From: Zelonia costaricensis
Lineage: Eukaryota > Euglenozoa > Kinetoplastea > Trypanosomatida > Trypanosomatidae
Length of the DNA: 52,403 nucleotides
Assembly: GCA_030849075.1 (NCBI GenBank)
Contig: JASAOO010003421.1
Location: forward strand, 5,969-58,371
Direction: 5' to 3'
Part shown: positions 1 through 10,287 of the stretch, piece after piece
Layout: every line of letters starts with the position of its first letter
Numbering within the stretch: the stretch's first letter is position 1
Made by a program: the position numbers and the translations under genes
The notes under the pieces: model-generated
The model's database searches: none
The model's input: the letters and a program-made list of their open reading frames with translations, nothing else
Told to the model about the DNA's origin: nothing

Positions 1-991
1 TTGTTCACCTCCCTCCCTCAGGAAATCCACAGAACCAGCACTGCCCCCCTCCCCCTCTCCGGTTTCGCAGCTCGCGAACATCTTCACGGATATGCGTCGG
101 CTGCGTGTACGTGTATGTGTGTCTGTGTGTGTGCAAGCCGTTGATGGCATAGAGGTGAGTCCCTAGCCGCGCTCGCGAAGGGTGGGTGAGTGGAATTGTG
201 GAGTAGCGCTGGCAACCCCCCCTCTCCCCTCCGTATAGGGGATGGAGGCGGTTGCATTCGACGGCACGGAGGTGCACGTGGACGGGCGCCGCGGCCACGC
301 TCGCATAACCTAAACACGAGCGCGCACACTCGGTTCAAGTGCGAGGGAACGTGTGCCGCGCTGGCGCGCGGTGCCGGGGGAGGGGGGGGGCTGCGACAGG
401 GCCGCCAATTCGCTTCATCTCCGTCTTTACTTTCCACCTTACGGAATGTGACGTGGTGAATGGAGAGCGCACATACGCCGGGGGCGGGGCTGATGCGGGG
501 CTACCCCCCGGGTGCTTCTCTGCGTGACAAAGCAAAGTGTAAAATCTGCGTTACAAGAAGGAAGACAGAAAAGAAAAAAAGAACAAGCTGAAGGGGTAGT
601 GGATTGAGGTTCGACTGCTTGGTGGCGGCGGTGATGGCGCATCATCAAGGAGGAGGGAGAAGCGGTAGAGCAGCTCAGCTCGGCGAGCCAGGTTGCGAAG
701 CTGAACAACCGGAACACAGAGTCGGCCTGTCGTCCACGTCCCCGCAACCCTCCTCTTGCGCCGCGCGGAGCTCACTTCTCCATGCCGCCGCCGACGCAGG
801 TCTCAGCAGAAGCCTCCGGTGCACCGTAGGTCCAGTTCCAACCATGGCGCCTCCTGCCCGCTGCACCACGTTCCAGTCGCTGTTTCCGCCCTCCACCTCA
901 AATCCCCTTCCGTCTCCCCCCCTCCGCTCCACAACTCTCCCCACCCTTCGGTGTCCTTGACGCGCACCACTGTGATGAACGCACTGATTAT

Positions 992-1020
992 CACACACAC
1001 ACACACACACATACATACAC
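992..1020. repeat. CA microsatellite
   Basis: About ten CA units are followed by an imperfect ATACATACAC tail. Simple repeats of this kind recur through the spacers of this window. Confidence 0.85.
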
Positions 1021-2168
1021 TGACGTTCACATCATGGAACTGCGACGCTTCCCATCACCCCCTGCCGAACCCACCACGTGCTCCGCTTGGGCACCACCGC
1101 AACAAACACGCGAGCCATACCACAGCTACATTCGCACCACGGACCCCTCCGAAAAAAAAAAAAAAAGGACACGCACCGCGTAGACGTAGTACTCCTTCCT
1201 GCCTCTTCTCCTTCGTTGCGTGTTCTTCACTTCGACGTTGCCGGACATCCACGGAACGGCGAGCCTGACGTGTTGTGGTAGCTCGCGCCAGCCGCTCCCA
1301 CTGCACCCCGTGCGTCGGGCCTTCTCGCCATCACACGCCGGCTCCCGCTCCGTGCACGCGCGTCGAAACCGGCTCACGAGTAGACCCACGAAGCTGCTTC
1401 ACACGCTTTGCTTTTCCTTATCTTAGTCTGTGTGTTTGCCTGTGAATTTTGAAGAGCTGTAACAAGCGAGCCACACTCAGAAAGAAAAGAACGCAGCACT
1501 AAGAAGTAAGGTGAGCAAACAGACGAAAGAAGTGCTTTGCGAAGGTGAATTTCTGAACAGGTTTTACGTGTACGTGTGTGTGTGTAGTGTCAAGGTAGTC
1601 CCCTATCCCTCCCCGTCCTTCGCACGTCCTCACCTTCGGGTCTATCCGCGCGCCTCGCACGCCCGCTTCTTGTCTTGCCATTGTCTCATTGCCGCCATCG
1701 AGTACCTCCGTGCTTCTTTTTTCTCTCCCTTTTTTTTTCGCGCTTCGGCTCTTTGTTTGTTCCACAGGCGTTTCCCATCAAATCACCGCGCCGGGTCGAC
1801 CTTCTCCTTTTCTGGCTGTCTTTTTGCTCGTCTGTGTTGCGTGCTATTGTCGCAGCGTAGCCTCGGGCCATACCCCGCGTGCTCTCTCTCAGTGCCCCCC
1901 CCCCCTCCGTCATCCCTCCCCTCCCCTCGCTCGCGCATACACCCCTCCACCGCGTTCGCCTGCACCTTCGCGTCAGCCTGTGCGTCCCTTTTTCTTCTTC
2001 TTGTGGCTTGTTCTCCGTCTCCGTCTCGCTGCCCCCATCGCATCCCCCCCTCCCTGTCCGTGCACAGCGCCGAAACTGCGCACAAACAGGCACGCACGCA
2101 CACACAGTCATTCTCCCAGACACACACGTGCATACCTGTTTTCGTGCCCGCTCACCGTGTCACTGGAT

Positions 2169-2402
2169 CCTCTTACGCCCCCGCAGTCGTCCCATTTCCT
2201 CTTTTTTATTGGCCTGTTTCAGCTGTGGCCCCCCCCTCCTTCTCCTCACCTCCCCACTCAAGCGCGAAAGAAGACAGCAAAAAAAAAAACACGGAAAAAA
2301 GCCTCTTCGTTGTTCTCGTCAGCTGTGCACCTCGAAGGACGCAGCGTACACCGCGTCGTTGCATGTGTGTGTGTGTGTGTGTGTGCACTGCCTTGCTTAC
2401 AG
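2169..2402 (+). promoter_or_regulatory. Candidate spliced-leader acceptor region for the 758-residue protein
   Basis: Pyrimidine-rich DNA leads to AG dinucleotides at 2221-2222, 2321-2322 and 2401-2402. Use of either of the first two would place an upstream ATG (2363) ahead of the gene start. Use of 2401-2402 would make the ATG at 2505 the first in the transcript. The sequence cannot decide between them. Confidence 0.45.
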
Positions 2403-2431
2403 CTGCCACCACAGCTCTCTGTAGTAGCTGA
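2363..2431 (+). other. Possible short upstream ORF inside a TG repeat
   Basis: An ATG at 2363 opens a 22-codon frame, with Cys-Val alternation from the TG repeat, that stops at 2429-2431. It is out of frame with the membrane protein gene at 2505. It would lie in the leader only if splicing occurs before 2363. Whether it is ever translated is unknown. Confidence 0.3.
2364..2385. repeat. TG microsatellite
   Basis: Eleven TG units lie 120 bases upstream of the first membrane protein gene, between candidate splice acceptors. Confidence 0.85.
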
Positions 2432-2504
2432 GTAGTGCATCTTCACTGGCGTGTGTCCTGTCCTGGCTGCCCTTGTCTCTCGTTTCACCGTCTTTCTGTC
2501 TATC

Positions 2505-4781
2505 ATGTCGCCGCGGACGTCTCGCGGCACCATGCAGCCGCGGCATGCGGTGCTCGTGTGTGCAGTGCTGCTGCTTCAGCTGCTCTGCCTGCATGCCACA
2601 TCCGTTGCTGCCGTGACGGCGACGGTCTGGATGAACGCACCGGCTGGGATCTGGTCCGACCTGCTCGCCAGCTCCGCCGCGTCGAGCTTGCAGACGGCCA
2701 TCAAGAGTGATGTGTCGACCGCCGTGCAGGCCGACGACAGCAGTGCGAGCGTATCGTCCGTGTCGTTGCAGGCCTACTCGTCGTCCAGCACGACAGGGCC
2801 GGTGTACGGCGCGCTCTTGACGATTGACGCAACCACGACGCTTTCGGCCGCGGATGTGGTGAATGCGGTGCGCGCCTCGACGTTCCCCCAAACCAACGAC
2901 GCGATCAGCAGAGCTATCAGCGAGCCACTGACGGTTGGCGCCATGAGCGCTGACTCGCCAGACGTCATGACGCTCGTGGTGAATACACTGCTGCCAATTA
3001 ACGGGTCCACCTTTCTCTGGACGATGATTCTCAGCACAGTGAACTCCAGCGGCGCGCTTGTGACCGGCTTCTTCTACCTGCCCCTCGAGAACGACATTCA
3101 GAGCGCCATCGATCCCTCGAACGCCTCCTTCCTCACCGTGACTACCTCCAACTACGTGGCGAACGCGTCGAGCTGCTACCTGCCGTACCAGGTGTGGGCG
3201 TACCCGGGTGTCTCCATCTCCACAAGCGTCTCACGGCTGCGGGGCCGCGCGGCCATGACGGCGGCAGCTTCCACGACCGCGTCCGAGCTGACGGAGGTCG
3301 TGATGGCCTCCAGCCTGCCGCGATTTAACACACGTCTCTCGTCCATCACGACGGAATTCCCGGCGCTGAGTGGCTACGCCGACCTCTTCCCAACTACCGT
3401 GGGGCCGTGGTCGCCGCTGCCGGGTAACCCCTTTGAGGAGTCGAGCAGCACCTCCAACTCGGACCTCGATGTGTACGCGGACATCACGGGCACGTACCTG
3501 CTGAACTTCGCGGGTGACGCGAACACGTGGGCGCAGGTGTGGGCCGACAAGCGCAGCTCGGTCGTGTCGACGATTGAGAGCGCCATCACGACGGAGCTGC
3601 ACCGCCGCACGTTCCAGAACACCGTGACGGTGACCGGCGCGGCGGTGGTGCCGGCGGGGTCGTACCAGATCACGGGGCTGCAGGTGACGTGCCAGGTGGT
3701 GCAGGGCGTGTCCGCCTCGTCAAACCACCCGTGGGCGCCGGAGGAGCTCGCGTCGATGCTGCTGCAGGCCAACTACAGCGCCACGCAGGCGCTGTACACG
3801 AGCAGCGCGGGAGCGGCTGGCGTGCTGGCCCCCTTCACAACCGCGCGCGGCGCGTCGGCGGTGGTGGTGGCGCTTGCGACGGACTCGTCAACGACTGCAG
3901 GCACGTTGTCGTCGACTGGTGTGGAGTACGACTACAGCACGCACCTGGATCAGTGGACGGTCGGCATGATCATCATGGGCTGCGTCATCGGCGGGCTCTG
4001 CCTGCTCGCCATCATCGTTGCCGTGTCGTGCTGCTGCTGCTGCCGCCAGTGCCTGGAGGACCCCGTCGTGAGGCGGCTGACAGGGGCGCGCGGCCGCGAC
4101 GAGACGACCGATGACCTGGAGACGAGTGCCCGCGATGAGGCGAGCTTCACGGTCCGCACGGAGAGCGACGAGGCCCACCACGGCGGGGGCCACCACCAGA
4201 AACGCGTCGCCCGTGAGGAGGAGGAAGAGGGGGACTCCGGCCGCACGGCGGAAGGGCGCTTGGTGCGTCAAGGCACCGTGTACGCGTCTGCCGCCTACAT
4301 TCCCGTGGAGAAGACGAGGGACGCGGCCAGCGCGGCGGTGGCCGCGGCTCCTGGTGCGGGGGACTACGGACTCGGCATCAAGGCACCACCGCCACCGGCG
4401 CCGGCCGTTGCCACGGCGCGCGGCGTGCCGATGGAGGAGACGGATGGGAACGTGCATTTCGTGCCGGCGGCGACCTCCGCCTCACCGCAGGGAGAGTCGG
4501 ACACCGAGACCATCTCGGTCGGGACCGGCGTGGGAACGCGGAACCGGAAGCACAACACGCCGCAGCGATGCGTTGACCCGGCGGCGGGGCCCATACAGGC
4601 TCCCATGCACGACAGGCAGGCTGGCGTTACGGCTCCAGAGTCAGCGTCCCCGCGCTCCCCGGAGCAGTTGCGGTTGAGTCAGAAGAACTCGCTCCCCAGC
4701 GACTCGCCCAACTACCCAAAAACTGACCTGCCGCCGCCCGCGTACCCGCGGTCGGAGCTGCACCGCAACTTGTCCTCGTAA
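2505..4781 (+). CDS. Type I membrane protein with repeated ectodomain modules (758 aa)
   Basis: I do not recognise a named family. ATG 2505 is the first ATG of the frame; a second at 2532 is also possible. Residues about 10-32 are a hydrophobic signal peptide. The ectodomain (about 33-483) appears to hold three copies of a roughly 110-130-residue module: a short strand, a conserved Trp, a helix with an xxAI...L pattern, strands rich in V/T, then an A-x-E/D-L/V helix ending near F-P-x-T. It contains five Asn-X-Ser/Thr sequons. A single membrane span lies at about 486-507, followed at once by five cysteines (509-513), likely palmitoylated. The cytoplasmic tail (about 245 residues) is charged then proline-rich and ends with a PPAY (PPxY) motif at 744-747. 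The 418-residue protein at 11838 is a paralogue by the same module, span and Cys cluster. A surface or endomembrane location is inferred. Confidence 0.88.
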   Translation: MSPRTSRGTMQPRHAVLVCAVLLLQLLCLHATSVAAVTATVWMNAPAGIWSDLLASSAASSLQTAIKSDVSTAVQADDSSASVSSVSLQAYSSSSTTGPVYGALLTIDATTTLSAADVVNAVRASTFPQTNDAISRAISEPLTVGAMSADSPDVMTLVVNTLLPINGSTFLWTMILSTVNSSGALVTGFFYLPLENDIQSAIDPSNASFLTVTTSNYVANASSCYLPYQVWAYPGVSISTSVSRLRGRAAMTAAASTTASELTEVVMASSLPRFNTRLSSITTEFPALSGYADLFPTTVGPWSPLPGNPFEESSSTSNSDLDVYADITGTYLLNFAGDANTWAQVWADKRSSVVSTIESAITTELHRRTFQNTVTVTGAAVVPAGSYQITGLQVTCQVVQGVSASSNHPWAPEELASMLLQANYSATQALYTSSAGAAGVLAPFTTARGASAVVVALATDSSTTAGTLSSTGVEYDYSTHLDQWTVGMIIMGCVIGGLCLLAIIVAVSCCCCCRQCLEDPVVRRLTGARGRDETTDDLETSARDEASFTVRTESDEAHHGGGHHQKRVAREEEEEGDSGRTAEGRLVRQGTVYASAAYIPVEKTRDAASAAVAAAPGAGDYGLGIKAPPPPAPAVATARGVPMEETDGNVHFVPAATSASPQGESDTETISVGTGVGTRNRKHNTPQRCVDPAAGPIQAPMHDRQAGVTAPESASPRSPEQLRLSQKNSLPSDSPNYPKTDLPPPAYPRSELHRNLSS

Positions 4782-5580
4782 TTCACCATGCGCCACGGTG
4801 TGACGGACATGTGCGGGTGGGTAGTGGTAGTGGTAGTGGTGGTGTGTGTTGGTGGACGCGACCTTGCACGCCTGATGTTCAACTCTTTTTTTCTTTTGTG
4901 TGCTCATGTGCGTGTGCGCGCGTCTTCCTTGCCATGCACGCAGTCTGTGCTGCGACACACCAGGAGCCCAAGCTCGCACTTCCCCCACCCCTCCCCTGCC
5001 CCTTCACCGACCTCCCTCAGCGGTGGAAGGCGCCTTACATTTCGCTTGGGTTTGCTGTGCTTGCGGCAACGGTCAATGACGCTCGCCGGCGACCGTCGTA
5101 CCTCACCGTGCGTGTGCGTGCGTCTCTCTGCTTGTGTGTGGGTGTGTGTGCCTCGATCACTGCACAGCCCAGTCGTGCTTTTGGTGCTGCCCCGCGGTGA
5201 AGAAGTGCACTTCTCTGTCCCCCCTCACTTTCTTCTTCTATGCATCCGTGCACTCTTGTCAGGGAAGAGTCGTGGCTGAGGTGGTGTAAGCGGGCGGCGC
5301 AGTTTCATTCCCACACGCACACACGAGTGCACTCAGAGGTGCTCGTTACAAGCACCGCGAACTGTGCTTTGTCGTCGTCTTTTGTTTTTCTCTCTTTTCT
5401 TCTTGGCACTTCCCCCGCTCCACACTTTGCGATAACCGGTGACACTTCTTCGTTGTGCATTCTGCCAGTGGCTCCTCTTGTCTGCCCCTCCATCCTCTCC
5501 TCTCTCTCTCTCTTCACGAATGTCCATAGCGTGAAAACGTGCAGCGTTGGTGCGACTGTTGAGATGCAGTTTCACCCGGC

Positions 5581-5618
5581 GTGTGTGTCGGTGTGTGTGT
5601 GTGTTTGTGTGTGTGTTT
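5581..5618. repeat. GT-rich microsatellite
   Basis: Imperfect GT units interrupted by TTTG and TCG. Confidence 0.8.
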
Positions 5619-6434
5619 GTCTTTCTTGCTGTCTTGCCACGTGTGCGAGTTGTGCCGTGCTCCGGTTGTCGCCGTGTGATGTCCTCCTTTGTTCCCACAG
5701 CATCACCGCCGTGGCGTGCGTGCGTGTGCGTGCGCATGGGCGCAGTTATCCGCTTCCGTGCCCTGGCGCGCTGCCTCTCCTCCTCCCATTCCTCTGCTCA
5801 CGTGCTCTCCGTACACGCACGCACGCATACATGCGCGTCAGGCTGTCGAATGCCGCCCCCTCCCCTCCACTGCCTATGCCCCTCTTTCCCGTCTTTCCTT
5901 TTTCTGACCTCCCACGGCGCAGGCTTCTTGCGCCCTGCACTAGACCTTCGCTTTCCCTCGCCCTACCCGCTGCGCCGTGGCTCACAAGAAAAAAACAAGA
6001 AAAGGCTGCGCGATTTCTTTCGGCCGCGCCGATGCCCGCTTTTCCCCTCTTTTCTGACCCCTCCACACGCTGATGTCCCAATGCGCATTACGCAGATGAA
6101 GGGGATGGAGAGAAAGAAGAAGGGTGAGGGATGGAGCGCTGAGCTGAGGGAGGGGAGACGAGAGAGAGAGAGAGAGGAGTGCGTGAATCGCATTCTTTCT
6201 CTTCCCTCCCCCATCCACGCTTGGCACGATGCCGCTGCACTTCAGCGTTGAGCTCTCTCCACGCGCCGCCGCCGCCGCCGCTGCCCTTCCCTCCTCTCTA
6301 TCCCCCCCCCGGTGGTGTCCTCCCTACAATGGCGCACCCACTTTTCTGTTTTCTGCCTTGGCTTTTACAGCCGCACAGCAGGTTGTTGCTGCTTCCCGCG
6401 GTGGGGGACACGATACGCCCTTTCTCACGGGGCC

Positions 6435-6455
6435 GTGTGTGTGTGTGTGTGTGTG
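6435..6455. repeat. GT microsatellite
   Basis: Uninterrupted GT units in the spacer downstream of the 758-residue membrane protein. Confidence 0.85.
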
Positions 6456-7019
6456 CGCCACTTCTCGTCTTTGTTTTCATTGGTTTTGTTGTCGGCGTCC
6501 CTCTCTGGGGGACCCCCTCCTTTCCACTCGCTTGTTTGTTTACACCAGTGCTCTGCGTGCCTGTGTGTGTGTGTGTTGCGTTGACTTTCGGCTCCTTCGT
6601 TGAGGGAAACGAACTTGCCTTTCTCTTGCGCCATCAATTCTCTTGCGCCCCCCTTTTCAGATGCTGAGTTGCTGTTAATGTTCGGTTGTGTCGGCTTGCC
6701 CCTCCCCTCCCCCTCCCCCGCGGCGTTGCCGTGCACGCCGCCGCTGTCCTCGCGGACGAACCCGCTTTTGTTTGTCTGCGTCCTGGGTGTCTTTAAACAC
6801 CTTGCATGTGTCTTTGCCAGCCCACTGCCCACTTCCTTCTCTTTCGTGTCTTGTTTTTCGTGATGGAACGGAGGAAGCTCTTCTCTCCCACTTCCCCCCA
6901 CACCTTCTCCCCTTCTTCTTTTTTGGGTGTGCGTGTGTGTGCGCACGCTTGCCTACGCGTTTGATGGGACAGCAGAGAATCGCGACACGTAGTGGTGCCC
7001 CACTCGCATCCCCTCCAAC

Positions 7020-7072
7020 GCCCCCCCCCGCGCCCCCCCCCCGCGCCCCCCTCCCCTCCCCCCTCTCCACCC
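7020..7072. repeat. C-rich low-complexity tract
   Basis: Runs of eight or more C are broken only by GCG and CTC. The complementary strand therefore carries closely spaced G runs that could form G-quadruplexes. Confidence 0.7.
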
Positions 7073-7256
7073 AACACACCCACCTGCAGACACACGCGTA
7101 CTCGACTTCAGTACGCATGCCCATGCCCCACTTTTTTTTCTCTGCTTTTACTCGCGCGGATGTTGTCTCCCTCCCTGTCCCGTTCCCTCACGCGATCCTG
7201 CTGTGCTCGCCGCTGTGGCGCACGCAGTCCAGCTCGCGTGCGGCGCACTTTGCCCG

Positions 7257-7400
7257 CCGAGGAGGAGGAGGGGGAGGGGGGAGGCGCAGGTGCACGCGAA
7301 TGCGAAGAGGGGAGACGCGACCAGCGGCAGAGGCGGGGGCCAGCGTGTGAGAGTGCGGGGGCGAGGGTGAGAGCCGAGGTGGGGGAGGAGGGGGGGGTTG
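7257..7400. repeat. G-rich low-complexity tract
   Basis: GAGG and GGGG runs on the + strand reverse the usual pyrimidine bias of the spacers. The densest parts are about 7257-7290 and 7376-7398. Confidence 0.65.
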
Positions 7401-7894
7401 CATAACACACACAAGCTTGCCCAGACACGCACTAAAAGAAAAAAAACGAAGCAGACAGAAATGGGGTGATGCTTGCATTTGGGTGGAGGTGGTAAGGTGG
7501 GTGAGGCAGCGGCGGCGGCGCGGCCGCACGGTTCACCGCCGACGAAGTGCACTTTGCTTCTCTTGTTTTTCTCCTCCTTTGATTGGATGACGCCCCAACT
7601 ACTTTGGTCCGCTTTCCGCGGTGACTGGCGAGGCTCACTTCCTGGTCTGTGCATTGTGCACTCGCTGTTTGATCGATTGTGTGTGGGTGTGTGCGTGGGT
7701 TTGTGTGTGTAGGTGAAGCGGTTTGACGCGGAGGAGCACCAGCCACCCGACCGCGCCGCCCCCCCCCTCCTCCATTCATACCTCCACCTTTTTTCACACT
7801 TGCCCGCCTCGCCGTTCCCGAGTCTCCCTCGCCGTCAGGCAGGATTACAGGTCAGAGATGAAGGGATCAGAGACAGGGGCGCGTGTATGTTTCA

Positions 7895-7895
7895 N
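7895..7895. other. Undetermined base (n)
   Basis: A single ambiguous base in a spacer. No gene is affected. Confidence 0.99.
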
Positions 7896-9525
7896 CCGCC
7901 GACACTCACCAGAGAACACGAAACAACCCCCCGCAAAAAAAAAAAAAGAAGAGACATTACCTTCGGGGCGGTGCTCGGCTGCTGCTACTGCTTCTGTTTC
8001 ACGCTGCGGACTCGCCACGGCTACGTGAATCTCTCTCTCGTTCTATGTTTTTTCCCGGATGAATGGCACTCCCACTCCGACCTCCTTCCCCCTGTCGCCC
8101 TTCTTGCCATCACCCTTTCTACCCCGTTTTTCCATTGGTTCTTTGTTTCTTGCCTTCGCGCGTCTTCCTTTTTTTTTGTGTGTTGCTGACTTCCTCAGCG
8201 CGCCCCACTGTGTTTGGTTTCTTCCTCTCTTGGACCCGCACTCTTCAGGCTTTTCCTCACGCTGATGTGCACGCGCGCGTACCGGCCCTCTTTGCTTCTC
8301 TAACTGTTTGCATGCGTGCGTGCCGTGGTGTGCGTGCGATAGCCTGCTTGATACGCGAGTAGGAGGAGTGATGAAGGTGTGTGTGTGCCATGACGAACCA
8401 ATCCGCTTTTTTTTTTCTGTGCATATTTCACGTGGTATCGATGAAGCTGTGGGGTTCTGACGTAGCAGTTTCGCTCTTGCCACCCGTGACTGTGTCTTGT
8501 CTTTGTAGTTTTCACGCTGTGCATGTGTATGTATGTATGTGTGTGTGTGTGCTTTGCACACTACCACCTCACGGCGCCGCAGTCAAGCTCTGCCTGGCGT
8601 CTTGCCTCCTTTCTTTCCGCCGCTGTGGCGTGCGCTTTGCAGCCTCCTCTCTGCCATCCCCACACCCTCCTCCCTCCTCACTTTTTTTTGTTGTGCCCCC
8701 CCCCCCCCTGTGTTTGAGTGCGTGTCTGCACGTTTGCAGGGCTCCATGTGTCTGTTGGATTCTCTTCTTGTGTGTTCTGATGGTTTTTGTTCATTGGTGC
8801 GTGCGCGCTCACTACCTGTGTTTGTTGTTCTCTATCTTGTTTACATACAACTTGTCGGTGAGAGTGCAGCCGTTCTGCATGTGCTGCTGCCGCTGGACTA
8901 CGCCGACCCGCACACATTGGCAGACACGCACACATAGTCCCGCATGCGCTCCACTAAGAATACACGTACGGGGCGGGAGACGAGGGAGCCCCGTGTCGGA
9001 GGCGTGTGTGCTCCCGTGGGTCCGCACAGGTCCGCACACTCGCACATCGACACCTGCACGCTCCCTTTGTGCCGATCGCAGACAACCCAAACGAAAGAAA
9101 AGAAGTCAATCGACCACATCCGCGGCAGCAGGGATGGCCGCAGTTTTCGCTGCCAGCGCGTGAGTGAAGTCGCGCAGGGCCCCCGTGCTGACTGGGCACG
9201 TGAGGTGCGGCGTGTGCAGTGAGGACTGCGGGGAAGGAGAGTTCAAAGCGGGCTCTGCAGTGGGTGAGTGGGTCGCACGCACACAGGGGAAAGAGAAGTG
9301 TGTCATCGCACTGGCACCTCAGAGCCCCGCATTCCCCGTCCCTGCTCGTCCACTCGTGCTGGTTCAATGTGCGCCCTTGTAACACAACCGTGCAGCTGGT
9401 CTACTGCAACCCCCTTCAAAAACAAACTCACAGACATCCGCATCCAGCTCGAGCTCACTGCACTCGCGCGCGCTCTCCAGCGTCCCTCCTCACCGGCCTC
9501 ACTTCCTCGGCCGACTTATCGGACA

Positions 9526-9564
9526 TTTTTTTTCCCCCTCTCGCACGCGCGCTGGCGAATCAAG
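9526..9564 (+). promoter_or_regulatory. Candidate spliced-leader acceptor for the SnoaL-like gene
   Basis: A tract of eight T then five C with more pyrimidines is followed by the first AG at 9563-9564, with another at 9567-9568. No ATG occurs between this AG and the start at 9629, giving a leader of about 64 bases. Confidence 0.65.
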
Positions 9565-9628
9565 TCAGCCGTCATCACCCCCTTCCCCCCCCTCCTCCCT
9601 CCCACGGCCGTCACCCGCTCGCTGCATT

Positions 9629-10114
9629 ATGACCGCCGCCCCCGCAGCTGCCGTGGCCGAGGTGCACGACTTCCTCGACTGCTGGCACGCCGCGGCAGGA
9701 AAGGGAGACTTCGACTTTTACTTTGGCCGCATGACGGAGGACGCTCACTGGCTCGGCACCGACGCCACGGAGAACTGGGACAAGACCTCCTTCGCAGCCT
9801 TCTCGAAGCCGCATTTCGAGAAGGGGAAGGCGTGGGACTTCACTGCGGTGGAGCGGAACGTGTACGTTGGCCGCGGCGGCACGATTGCGTGGTTCGACGA
9901 GGTGCTCGACACGTGGATGAAGGGCTGCCGTGGCAGTGGGGTGGTGGAGAAGACGCCGGAGGACGGGCTGTGGCGGGTGCAGCACTACGTGCTCTCCATG
10001 ACGGTGCCGAACGGTGAGGGCAAGGAGGAGCTGCAGCGCGAAATTCTGCCCTTCAAGGGAAAATACGAGGACGCGCTGCTGGCGGAGATGCGCAAGAATC
10101 CGAAGCGCAACTGA
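9629..10114 (+). CDS. SnoaL/NTF2-like small protein (161 aa)
   Basis: The protein is one compact alpha+beta domain without signal peptide or membrane span, so it is probably cytosolic. The N-terminal helix with the pattern F-L-D-C-W-H-A-A-x-G-K-G-D-F-D, then M-T-E-D-A-H-W-L-G-T-D, is typical of SnoaL-like (SnoaL_3) members of the NTF2-like superfamily. The strand Y-V-G-R-G-G-T-I-A-W-F-D-E-V and the later W-R-V-Q-H-Y-V-L-S segment fit the curved sheet of that fold. The family covers many ligand-binding and enzymatic roles, so no substrate can be assigned. ATG 9629 is the first ATG after a good splice acceptor. The gene sits between the two related membrane protein genes, but trypanosomatid gene order gives little reason to link their functions. 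Confidence 0.88.
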   Translation: MTAAPAAAVAEVHDFLDCWHAAAGKGDFDFYFGRMTEDAHWLGTDATENWDKTSFAAFSKPHFEKGKAWDFTAVERNVYVGRGGTIAWFDEVLDTWMKGCRGSGVVEKTPEDGLWRVQHYVLSMTVPNGEGKEELQREILPFKGKYEDALLAEMRKNPKRN

Positions 10115-10264
10115 GCCGCCGCCGCTTGAGACCACCGTCGCGTGCTCCTGCGCTCGGTTTGGTTGTTTTCTCTCCGGAATCGCATTGATTGCGCACTACT
10201 CACGCCTTTCGTGTGGCTTGCGTTCGTGTGCTTTGTTTTTTTCCTTTTCTGGTAGTGGCAAGCG

Positions 10265-10287
10265 TGCGTGTGTGTGTGTGTGTGTGT
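10265..10287. repeat. GT microsatellite
   Basis: A GT-unit run about 150 bases after the SnoaL-like stop codon. Confidence 0.85.

Larger units (their letters stand above)
1..2504. other. Gene-free spacer, left edge
   Basis: No reading frame here looks like a protein. The open frames are low-complexity readings of pyrimidine tracts and TG/CA repeats and mostly lack an ATG. The stretch probably holds the 3' region of a gene left of the window and the 5' leader region of the 758-residue membrane protein. It contains a CA repeat near 992-1020, an A run near 1152-1165, very pyrimidine-rich DNA at about 1700-2270, and a TG repeat at 2364-2385. The assignment to untranslated regions is inference. 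Confidence 0.6.
4782..9628. other. 4.8 kb gene-free spacer
   Basis: No credible protein gene was found. Frames here are Ser/Pro/Leu/Cys-rich readings of pyrimidine tracts and TG repeats. Notable contents are a GT-rich stretch at 5581-5618, a GT repeat at 6435-6455, a very C-rich tract at 7020-7072 followed by G-rich DNA at 7257-7400, an undetermined base at 7895, and an A run near 7936-7949. It probably carries the long 3' untranslated region of the upstream membrane protein gene and the short leader of the next gene. Confidence 0.6.

Noticed and set aside
1152..1165. An A run as a retroposon tail (similar runs near 7936, 10688, 15525 and 19494)
   Set aside because: A runs recur in the spacers, but I found no target-site duplication or recognisable retroposon 5' signature. 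A profile search would be needed.
1511..2431. A 306-codon + strand frame before the first membrane protein
   Set aside because: It reads through pyrimidine tracts and a TG repeat, giving Ser/Pro/Leu and Cys-Val runs. It begins at a non-ATG codon and shows no domain.
7713..8189. A frame crossing the undetermined base at 7895
   Set aside because: Its composition is that of spacer and the unread base lies inside it. There is no support as a gene.
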